A stretch of 6,310 nucleotides of DNA from Euryarchaeota archaeon UBA242 (GTDB taxonomy: Archaea; Thermoplasmatota; Poseidoniia; Poseidoniales; Poseidoniaceae). The stretch spans positions 445-6,754 of the forward strand of contig DAJY01000077.1 in the NCBI GenBank assembly GCA_002499015.1, written 5' to 3'. The notes under the pieces are model-generated. The model was not told the DNA's origin. It did not search any database and saw only the letters and a program-made list of their open reading frames with translations. A program made the translations under genes and the position numbers. Numbering within the stretch: the first letter of the stretch is position 1; the number at the start of each line of letters is the position of its first letter. Of the stretch, positions 1 through 6,310 are shown piece by piece.

Positions 1-84
1 GCCCAGGCCATTAATGTCTCAAAGCCCACGACATCTGTAATCTTATTGTTTATTTTTCCATCAGGAATTATCTATAAAATTTAG
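1..84 (+). CDS. Possible C-terminal end of a gene entering from the left edge
   Basis: Frame 1 is open from the first base to a TAG at 82-84 and would encode 27 residues ending in a hydrophobic stretch (VILLFIFPSGIIYKI). The other two plus frames close sooner. Nothing identifies a family, and an open run this short can occur by chance in AT-rich DNA. An alternative is that a minus-strand gene begins at the ATG at 11-9 and runs off the left edge. I cannot choose between these, so the call is weak. Confidence 0.2.
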   Translation, partial: AQAINVSKPTTSVILLFIFPSGIIYKI

Positions 85-118
85 TTGGCACAATAGAGCG
101 TAATCAGTATTATCTATT

Positions 119-175
119 CATAATTCGTCGCCATTTTTGCAAATTACTATGTGATTATTTGCGACGGCTTATAAT
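119..175. repeat. Imperfect inverted repeat in AT-rich spacer
   Basis: CGTCGC (126-131) is matched by GCGACG (161-166), and the flanks extend the pairing imperfectly (ATAAT on the left, ATAAT/TTAT on the right). A competing inner pairing, GCAAAT (139-144) with ATTTGC (157-162), is also possible. The loop is long and AT-rich. It lies in a gene-free stretch upstream of the GC-rich block. It could be a regulatory or processing structure, or chance. Confidence 0.3.
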
Positions 176-261
176 TGGCTATATTGAGACGGAATATTGT
201 CTGATAATTGCTTAGCAGTACATCATTTCCCACTCCTTGTGAGATAGGTTATCTTGATATA

Positions 262-440
262 GGGGGGGTGAGACGGGGGGTTGCTTGCGTTGTGTAGAAC
301 GGCGTTGGCGGCTGAGTCCCTCGGGACAATGACTGCCGCCATCCTCTGCATACGTGAAGCCGAAGCCATTGCGATTCTGAGAAACCTCCATCTGGAGCAA
401 GCTCGGGGTCAGGAAGGTGATCGAGATTATGACGTATTTT
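262..440 (+). ncRNA. GC-rich structured block upstream of 16S: candidate small RNA or rRNA leader
   Basis: This stretch is clearly richer in G and C than the AT-rich sequence on both sides, which in such archaea often marks a structured RNA. Visible structure includes runs of seven and six G (262-268, 275-280). A nested hairpin pairs GGCGGC (307-312) with GCCGCC (335-340), with an inner GTCC/GGAC stem closed by CTCG (316-327). Smaller stems are CTCC/GGAG (386-397) and GAGC/GCTC (395-404). A seven-T run at 476-482 could end a transcript. Reading frames through it resemble no protein. I looked for SRP RNA (helix 8 GGAA loop and AGCAG strand), RNase P RNA and tRNA signatures and found none complete. 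It may be an independent ncRNA or the 5' leader of the 16S precursor. The strand is assumed from the neighbouring 16S gene. Confidence 0.27.
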
Positions 441-490
441 GTGCAAGAAGCTCAAGTGCATTATTTTCTCGCCAATTTTTTTAGGTACAG

Positions 491-510
491 CAATTCATTA
501 AATTGAATAA
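491..510 (+). promoter_or_regulatory. Candidate 16S promoter region (TATA-like)
   Basis: An AT-only core (ATTAAATTG, 497-505) about 40-50 bases before the mature 16S 5' end could be an archaeal TATA box for the rRNA transcript. It follows a seven-T run (476-482) that may end an upstream unit. A rival TATA-like element (TTATAATT, 169-176) would instead make the GC-rich block part of the 16S leader. No purine BRE stands out at either site, so this is positional inference only. Confidence 0.18.
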
Positions 511-543
511 GCGACAAGTAGCCCAAAGGATCGTAACAAGAGA

Positions 544-2009
<1,466 letters not shown>

Positions 2010-2018
2010 AAGAAACCC

Positions 2019-2056
2019 GGAAACGGGGGCTTCGGCCCCCGTTTCCACCCTTTTTT
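2019..2056 (+). terminator. 16S 3' hairpin with UUCG loop and T-run
   Basis: A perfect 12-base-pair stem (2019-2030 with 2035-2046) is closed by a C(UUCG)G tetraloop (2031-2034), an exceptionally stable loop. After ACCC, a run of six T follows (2051-2056). It starts ten bases after the mature 16S end. It looks like a bacterial intrinsic terminator. Archaeal polymerase needs mainly the T-run, so the hairpin may instead protect or help process the 16S 3' end. Either way it marks the end of the rRNA transcript. Confidence 0.85.
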
Positions 2057-2159
2057 AATATCAGTGAAACTTTACTTTTTACATTAAGTAACTTAATATC
2101 AACCAGAACTTGATGATCACCTAGGAATATCAACTACCCAGTTAGTTGCTGTAACAATC

Positions 2160-2286
2160 TCAGTCACTCAAGTTGTTCAGACGTTGACTCATTGATTGCC
2201 TAAATGTTAACAATCTAATTCTCGGTGCTTCTAAATTAACTGTAATCGTAGCACCTCTATTGAAATGAACTTCATCCCAGCCATCA
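2160..2286 (-). pseudogene. Fragment of NAD kinase gene: C-terminal end, same orientation as intact nadK
   Basis: 2167-2286 aligns without gaps to 5583-5702, the 3' end of intact nadK, with 7 differences in 120 bases. Read on the minus strand it gives the end of NAD kinase (DGWDEVHFNRG to RLNNLSD) and stops with TGA at 2162-2160. Six of the seven differences are synonymous (for example GAA for GAG, AGA for CGA); one changes His to Asn. Just past this, the penultimate Asn is Asp and TAA has become TGA. The fragment therefore comes from a nadK that evolved under protein-level selection and did not decay for long in place. It has no upstream coding part: at 2286/2287 it joins an inverted internal piece of nadK. 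It cannot make an enzyme. Confidence 0.88.
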
Positions 2287-2422
2287 CAATCATAGATACT
2301 ACATCTGGCAATCGCTTTACAACAGACCCTGCAATGAATGATTTGCTAATTGCAAATACGCATCAATATGCTCCAAGCAAGTATCATCTGCGAAGAGGAG
2401 AATATAAATTGGTCCAGCATAG
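2287..2422 (+). pseudogene. Fragment of NAD kinase gene: internal segment, inverted
   Basis: This matches the reverse complement of 5943-6078 inside intact nadK over 136 bases with only two differences (at 2403 and 2414). It encodes on the plus strand the nadK segment from IIDTTSGNRF through MNDLLIANTH to KLVQH, with Asp to Tyr after RRGE and one silent change. Identity stops sharply at 2422, after CAGCATAG. A plus-strand frame from an ATG at 2265 to 2462 reads through it, but its first residues are antisense of the other fragment and its last are unrelated, so it is a chimeric accident and not a gene. The 240 bases that separate the two segments in intact nadK are absent here. Confidence 0.88.
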
Positions 2423-2518
2423 ACACCATCTTGGAACTTGGGAACAAATCCACTATGCCTAATTTGATGGATGTCGAGATAAACGAATCCTCATCAAAGT
2501 GTTCGGAGTTCTTGCTTC

Positions 2519-2541
2519 TAATTAATAATAAACCGGGGTTT
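2519..2541 (+). promoter_or_regulatory. Possible promoter and operator-like palindrome for the GIDE gene
   Basis: An AT-only stretch (TAATTAATAATA, 2519-2530) could be a TATA box. It runs into a short palindrome, AAACC-GG-GGTTT (2530-2541), where archaeal repressors often bind, between TATA and transcription start. The GIDE start codon is 42 bases further on and has no Shine-Dalgarno sequence before it. The rest of 2423-2583 shows no gene. This is a positional guess. Confidence 0.25.
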
Positions 2542-2583
2542 CACAATAGATAATGCTTTACCAGCACCTAATTTGGAACAACC

Positions 2584-3957
2584 ATGTCACTCGACGGTGT
2601 TAATCTCGATAGAGGATTTTTTCAATTTACCGTACCTTATCACTGGTTGAATTGGGTTTTTTGGGTCATCGGACTTTTGATGGTTGCAGGAGGACTGATT
2701 ACTTTCATGGCAGGGGGGGGAATCCTCGCTGCTTTCGGATTTTTCTTGATTGCCATGCTTTCTCCTGCTTCACTTGAAACCGACCTTCACAACGTCCGTA
2801 AGAACGCACCACAGCCCGATGATTTAGAAGAGGCTGCACTAAAAAATGGTCATGAGATGGAATCTTGGTTCTTTGGCCGCTCATCCTACAGTCCAACCAA
2901 TGACCCAAACGACTGGATTCTTCCAGCCCCTGGGCCCTCAACTTGGAACCAAGAGGACCGTTATGCCCCCGATGGAGACGGTTCCGCACTTCCAGAACAT
3001 CCAACGAAAGTGGGAACGCCTATTCCAGCAACGTTCGCAACGTTTGGAATCAGTATGGTTTTGTTCATTATACTTCTTTCAGTCTCACTTGGCATGCTTA
3101 TTCTCGCAGAACAAGATGCGGTTGAGAATGGAGAACTTTTGGCAGAGGACGCTATGATGAGATTCACACCTCTGGTAATGAGTATTATCGGTCTTATCTG
3201 GTTGATTATTGGCTTCTTTCAACACAAAAAGCAGCAACAAATGATTGACACGCCAACCTCTCTGGTACGTTCGGTGTCCGTCGGTTCTGCAGAACTCGTT
3301 GGACAGGTCCGCCCAGCACCTGAGCAATGGATCAACGTCGTAGTTGACGGCAATAAACACCGCATGATTCCAGGATGCGTAGATTTCAAGTGGGAATACG
3401 AAGTTTATGTTTGCCGACAGGTGACTTCTACAGACTCTGAAGGGAATACAACAACGAAAGAAGAATGCAATTGGCGTAATGTTCGGTCTGATGACGGCCA
3501 TGTCCCTTTCATGCTTCATGATGGCACCGGTGCAATTCGAGTTGAATCCAGTACCTTCAAGAAAAAGAACCTTGGCAACTACATCAAGCGCTGGACTTCA
3601 ACCCACGCAGATACATTGCGAGACCATTTCAAAACAGAATTTGCAGCTCGCCTCTTTAGTGACGGAGATGTTCGCAAGCATCGATGGACTGCGTATGCTC
3701 TCCGTATCGGAAATCCAGTCTACCTCTTGGGTATGGTCAAACCTCGTCAAAGAGATGAACTCGCTAACGAAGGCCTTGATGGTTCCATCGGTCACACAGC
3801 CATTTCTGTACATGGAGAGGACTCTCCTGGAATGAAAGCAAATATTCAACGTGGTACTGAACTTGCTAATTTAGGTAGGATTCGTTCGTCGGCTGAATTA
3901 CTCATCATGCCGGTTGTTTGTATTCTTTGTGGGATTGGTTTGTATTCTTTACTCTGA
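2584..3957 (+). CDS. Membrane protein with GIDE (MULAN/E3-ligase-like) domain
   Basis: A 457-residue integral membrane protein. Two hydrophobic segments open it (about 21-40, 45-60). A polar, Pro/Asp-rich loop follows (about 61-150), then segments at about 154-175 and 194-212, a large soluble region, and a final segment at about 438-456. Residues 221-385 match the GIDE domain known from mitochondrial MULAN/MAPL and from prokaryotic relatives: DTPTSLVRSVSVGSAELVG, then Cys265 with KWEYEVY, a tryptophan (NWRNV), FMLHDGTGAIRVESS, and a late YALRIGNPVYLLGMVKP. No RING finger follows, so ubiquitin-ligase activity should not be assumed despite the family name. Such genes recur beside lemA in prokaryotes, as here, suggesting a joint membrane-associated role whose substrate is unknown. 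An in-frame TAA at 2569-2571 leaves ATG 2584 as the first usable start. A decayed copy of the same gene lies directly downstream. Confidence 0.88.
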   Translation: MSLDGVNLDRGFFQFTVPYHWLNWVFWVIGLLMVAGGLITFMAGGGILAAFGFFLIAMLSPASLETDLHNVRKNAPQPDDLEEAALKNGHEMESWFFGRSSYSPTNDPNDWILPAPGPSTWNQEDRYAPDGDGSALPEHPTKVGTPIPATFATFGISMVLFIILLSVSLGMLILAEQDAVENGELLAEDAMMRFTPLVMSIIGLIWLIIGFFQHKKQQQMIDTPTSLVRSVSVGSAELVGQVRPAPEQWINVVVDGNKHRMIPGCVDFKWEYEVYVCRQVTSTDSEGNTTTKEECNWRNVRSDDGHVPFMLHDGTGAIRVESSTFKKKNLGNYIKRWTSTHADTLRDHFKTEFAARLFSDGDVRKHRWTAYALRIGNPVYLLGMVKPRQRDELANEGLDGSIGHTAISVHGEDSPGMKANIQRGTELANLGRIRSSAELLIMPVVCILCGIGLYSLL

Positions 3958-3994
3958 AACACCACAGACTTCCAGTCATGTATTGAAGACCATT

Positions 3995-4590
3995 TGATAT
4001 GGTGGCTTGAAAAACAATGCAGGTGAATGGCATTTTCCAACGCCAAGTAAATATGTTTGGAGCTGGAACGAACCTTATGTTGCAAATCAGGATGGTTCAA
4101 TACTTTTTGAGCACCAGTTCATGGTTGGTGCGCCAAGACCACCACTTTTACACTTCGAGCAGTATATTTCACACTCGGGTTGATTATGTTTCAATCATGG
4201 GGTGCAGTTTCGGTTCTCGAATATCATTTTGAAACCTTTATTTCACTTCAAGTCAAGCCTTAGGCGTATTTTTGGGAATGAGTCTCGCACTTGCGTTCTT
4301 GTATTTTGTCATTTTCTTTTTGTCATCATTGTCAAAATTAATTACCAATATGCAAATGATTGACATGTAAACTTCACTTGTCCGTTCTGTTGCAGTTGGG
4401 GAAGGCGAATTGATTGGTCAAGCGCGACCAGGTCTACACGGTGCTTTGAAAATCTGTGGCTTATTTATGGCCCAAACTTCAGATGAGTTATGTAACCGAA
4501 AAGGAATCACTCGTGAAGAGATACTTGCTTGAAACCTTGTCTCTCCTCTTATGTGGAAACCGATGGTTTCATAGCATATCGGCTTAAGCA
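3995..4590 (+). pseudogene. Decayed tandem paralogue of the GIDE membrane protein
   Basis: Pieces of this stretch align in order with the intact protein upstream, in changing frames. At 4007-4165, LKNNAGEW, then FPTPSKYVW, WNEPYV, DGSILFEH and VGAPRPP mirror LKNGHEMESW, LPAPGPSTW, WNQEDRY, DGSALPEH and VGTPIPA (residues 86-148). In another frame, 4263-4370 keeps a membrane segment (GMSLALAFLYFVIFFL) and MQMIDM, then TAA where the intact gene has a proline. 4371-4430 continues TSLVRSVAVGEGELIGQARPG, matching residues 225-244. Most of the GIDE core is then missing, and a trace (IAYRLK, 4571-4588) may correspond to TAYALR. Stops, at least two frame changes and deletions make it non-functional. 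Divergence from the intact copy is large at protein level, so the duplication is old. Limits are approximate. Confidence 0.82.
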
Positions 4591-4596
4591 TTTAAC

Positions 4597-5172
4597 ATGG
4601 CAGATATGCTTCTTATTGGTGGACTCTTAGCAGGACTTGTATTCATTGTATTCATTGTTTGGTTTTTCTCGACATGGAATCGCTTGATTAATCTTGAAGA
4701 AAATGTCAACAAATCATGGGCTGATATTGATGTTTTACTTAAACAACGATATGATATGATCCCTAATCTAGTGAACATGGTAAAGGGTTATGCAAAGCAT
4801 GAAAAGGATTTATTTATGGAATTTGCTAAAGCTCGACAAGCAGCTGCTGGAGCACTTGCATCTGGTGATGTGCGAGGTGTAGGAGCCGCAGAAGGAGCGT
4901 TTGCAGGGCTTATGCCAAAAATCAACATGGTTGCTGAGCAATACCCTGACTTGAAGGCGAATTCGTCTTTCATTAATTTACAAAATCAATTAGTAGCACT
5001 TGAGAATCAAGTTGCTGACCGAAGAGAATTTTACAACTCATCCGTAACATCGTTTAACAAAACCATCCAAATGATTCCTACTGTGTTTGTTGCCAACATG
5101 AAAAGCTGTGAACGCCGTCAATTGTTCGAAGTAACTGGTGTTGAGCGCGAGAATGTCATCATCGACTTTTGA
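4597..5172 (+). CDS. lemA: LemA family membrane protein
   Basis: A 191-residue protein of the usual LemA length and layout: one N-terminal membrane segment (about 4-26) and then a helical bundle. Family motifs are clear: NRLINLEENVNKSWADIDV (28-46), LKQRYDMIPNLVNMVKGYAKHE (48-69), an Ala-rich helix (72-104), YPDLKANSSFINLQNQL (116-132), FYNSSVTSFNKTIQMIP (145-161), and a C-terminal ERENVIIDF (183-191) like the family ending. The biochemical role of LemA is unsettled; in bacteria it is a membrane protein with an extracytoplasmic helical domain. The pairing with a GIDE protein supports a shared membrane process. ATG 4597 is the first start after an in-frame TAA at 4585-4587. No Shine-Dalgarno is visible, so a short leader or leaderless start is likely. 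Confidence 0.95.
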   Translation: MADMLLIGGLLAGLVFIVFIVWFFSTWNRLINLEENVNKSWADIDVLLKQRYDMIPNLVNMVKGYAKHEKDLFMEFAKARQAAAGALASGDVRGVGAAEGAFAGLMPKINMVAEQYPDLKANSSFINLQNQLVALENQVADRREFYNSSVTSFNKTIQMIPTVFVANMKSCERRQLFEVTGVERENVIIDF

Positions 5173-5270
5173 GGACGGGACAAGGAATATAGTTCCATTA
5201 ATTTGAATTATGGCCTTAAGGCACGAAGAAGCGGTAACTTTGAAGGAAACAGTTCTGGAATCCATTAGGA

Positions 5271-5534
5271 ATGATGAAAGAGGCCATGCATAGCATGAAG
5301 TTACTCCTTTCAAAAACAGAGATTGCTGTTATGCGGGCTACATCAACACAAGTTATGCAATCATTACAATCTTTGACTGAAATTATTACTTTGTGTTTAC
5401 TTGGGATGATTATCTTTGACTTCGGAATAACCACTGATTCAGTATTATTCACTGAAATAATGCTAAGATTATTCAGTTTATATGTATTGCAAATTGCTGC
5501 AAGATGGTATGTCTTTTACAGAGTAAAGAATTGA
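5271..5534 (+). CDS. Small hypothetical membrane protein, possibly frameshifted at its N-terminus
   Basis: An 87-residue product I do not recognise. An N-terminal helical region rich in Met, Ser and Thr (1-38) is followed by hydrophobic stretches at about 39-52 (TLCLLGMIIFDF) and 62-80 (EIMLRLFSLYVLQIAARWY), suggesting one or two membrane segments, and a basic tail. It starts with tandem ATGs at 5271 and 5274; AGGA lies directly in front, too close for a useful Shine-Dalgarno. A second frame from ATG 5210 gives a protein-like start (MALRHEEAVTLKETVLESIR) and ends at a TAG (5291-5293) that overlaps this ORF. A one-base slip near 5268-5275 would fuse the two into a protein of about 107 residues. 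It follows lemA on the same strand and converges with nadK. It may be a real small gene, a freshly broken one, or carry a sequencing error. Confidence 0.5.
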   Translation: MMKEAMHSMKLLLSKTEIAVMRATSTQVMQSLQSLTEIITLCLLGMIIFDFGITTDSVLFTEIMLRLFSLYVLQIAARWYVFYRVKN

Positions 5535-5544
5535 ATCTAATAAT

Positions 5545-5563
5545 ATTCAGTTCGAAGTTGAAT
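5545..5563. terminator. Weak palindrome in the 41-base gap between convergent genes
   Basis: ATTCA (5545-5549) and TGAAT (5559-5563) flank TTCGAA, giving an imperfect palindrome between the stop of the small ORF (5534) and the stop of nadK (5578-5576). The octamer TTGAATCT occurs on both sides (5531-5538 and 5558-5565). It could help end transcription from both directions, but the stem is short and AT-rich and no good T-run is present. Confidence 0.22.
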
Positions 5564-5575
5564 CTTTACACATTC

Positions 5576-6310
5576 TTAGTTGCTCAAGTTGTGAAGACGT
5601 TGACTCATCGATTGCCTAAATGTTAACAATCGAATTCTAGGAGCCTCTAAATTAACTGTAATCGTAGCACCTCTATTGAAATGAACTTCATCCCAGCCAT
5701 CAGGGACGATCATTCCTCTATGCATATCAGATGTTAATGTGGTCGTTTCAGATGTCCAAGCTAAAGATGCCCAAGGGTTGTCCTTTCTCTGTGAATGAGG
5801 AATATCTCTTGCTAGCATAAAGTAGTGGGAATCTGTTTGACCCAATTCTATAGAGTCGCATATTTGCTTGTATTGTTGCTCATTTGCAGCATGACTTAAC
5901 CATGCTCCCTTTCCCAACCATGTTGAAAATATTAATCCACTACTATGCTGAACCAATTTATCTTCTCCTCTTCGCAGATGATACTTGCTTGGAGCATATT
6001 GATGCGTATTTGCAATTAGCAAATCATTCATTGCAGGGTCTGTTGTAAAGCGATTGCCAGATGTAGTATCTATGATTGCCTGTAAGCGTGGTAAATTATT
6101 TTCGATTGCAGTACCATCCAGCGCAGATTGAATATCCTCTGCAAATGTATGGATGCTTGAATCCATATAAAATCCAAAGCTTCCATCATCATCATTATCA
6201 TCTATTGGATGAGAATTGACTCCCATTACTGGAGTATTTGCATCAATGTTGTGAGAAATACTGGTTAATGTTCCATCTCCTCCTAGTACAATTACCAGAT
6301 CACGTCCAAT
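5576..6310 (-). CDS. nadK: NAD kinase, N-terminus beyond the right edge
   Basis: NAD kinase phosphorylates NAD to NADP using ATP or polyphosphate and is the cell's route to NADP. The frame is open to the right edge, leaving 244 residues; perhaps 30-60 N-terminal residues are missing. The diagnostic GGDGT lies at visible residues 10-14 (6283-6269) after LVIVL, followed by PVMGVNS. The Asn-acidic motif is MNDLLI (94-99), and the C-terminal DGW (204-206) begins the final strand region (FNRGATITV). The usual STPTGSTAY-type nucleotide loop appears as STWLGKGAW (129-137), keeping the Gly and Ala but not the central Ser-Thr. The acidic insert DDNDDDGS (37-44) is also uncommon. The gene converges with the GIDE-lemA cluster. 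Two of its segments have scrambled copies at 2167-2422. Confidence 0.92.
   Translation of the reverse strand: MGRDLVIVLGGDGTLTSISHNIDANTPVMGVNSHPIDDNDDDGSFGFYMDSSIHTFAEDIQSALDGTAIENNLPRLQAIIDTTSGNRFTTDPAMNDLLIANTHQYAPSKYHLRRGEDKLVQHSSGLIFSTWLGKGAWLSHAANEQQYKQICDSIELGQTDSHYFMLARDIPHSQRKDNPWASLAWTSETTTLTSDMHRGMIVPDGWDEVHFNRGATITVNLEAPRIRLLTFRQSMSQRLHNLSN
5583..5702 (-). repeat. nadK 3'-end repeat, intact-gene copy
   Basis: Direct-repeat partner of 2167-2286, 120 bases, 7 mismatches, no gaps. The last 57 bases (matching 2230-2286) are identical. The two copies bracket about 3.3 kb holding the GIDE gene, its pseudogene, lemA and the small ORF. Confidence 0.9.
5943..6078 (-). repeat. nadK internal repeat, intact-gene copy
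   Basis: Inverted-repeat partner of 2287-2422, 136 bases, 2 mismatches, no gaps. The first 116 bases of the distal copy (2287-2402) are identical to it. With the opposite orientation at 2287-2422, recombination between the copies would invert the whole interval between them. Confidence 0.9.

Noticed and set aside
262..440. SRP RNA, RNase P RNA or a tRNA
   Set aside because: Some short strings look similar (a GGAAGG, a GGAGCA, a TGTAG), but the helix 8 core, the RNase P conserved regions and a tRNA T-arm could not be assembled.
212..484. Overlapping frames of 62-70 codons on both strands in the GC-rich block
   Set aside because: Composition is irregular, no family is recognisable, and hairpins explain the block better.
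531..540. TCGTAACAAG just before the 16S start, repeated near the 16S 3' end at 1964-1973
   Set aside because: A ten-base match between a leader and a universally conserved rRNA stretch is most simply chance; nothing else around it matches.
2265..2462. A 65-codon plus-strand frame carrying NAD kinase-like residues
   Set aside because: It is a chance fusion: antisense of the nadK 3' end, then an inverted internal piece, then unrelated sequence. It has no GGDGT motif and no complete fold.
3085..3519. A 144-codon minus-strand frame
   Set aside because: It is antisense to the well-supported GIDE gene and has no recognisable features.
4017..4232. A 71-codon plus-strand frame
   Set aside because: It overlaps the GIDE pseudogene in a frame different from the one that aligns to the intact protein.

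Overview
The window comes from an archaeon. Its anchor is a complete 16S rRNA gene (about 544-2009, + strand) with the archaeal 344F, 515F, 806R and 915-region signatures. The 16S is followed at once by a strong hairpin plus T-run, with no tRNA or 23S gene behind it. An unlinked 16S gene, an AT-rich background and protein genes without Shine-Dalgarno sequences all fit the Thermoplasmata / marine Poseidoniales (Marine Group II or III) side of the Euryarchaeota. That placement is inferred from general knowledge and not from any database comparison.

Layout: 1-84 may be the last codons of a gene running in from the left. 85-543 has no convincing gene; it holds an AT-rich inverted repeat and then a markedly GC-rich, hairpin-forming block (about 262-440) ending in a T-run, which could be a small RNA or the 16S leader. 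The 16S gene and its terminator fill 544-2056. At 2160-2422 lie two scrambled fragments of a NAD kinase gene, joined head to head. Next comes a 457-residue membrane protein with a GIDE (MULAN/E3-ligase-like) domain (2584-3957), then a decayed paralogue of that protein (about 3995-4590), then a LemA family gene (4597-5172) and a small membrane ORF (5271-5534) that may be frameshifted. On the opposite strand, converging on this cluster, is NAD kinase (5576-6310), cut by the right edge.

How the parts relate: the GIDE protein and LemA form a known prokaryotic gene pair thought to act together at the membrane. A second GIDE copy once sat between them and has been lost to stops, frame changes and deletions. 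The GIDE-LemA cassette is bracketed by two copies of the 3' end of nadK in direct orientation. The distal copy differs mostly at synonymous sites and is fused to an inverted internal piece of nadK. This points to a duplication, integration or inversion event that used the nadK 3' end, and it is the most unusual feature of the window. No integrase, transposase, CRISPR array or tRNA was seen.
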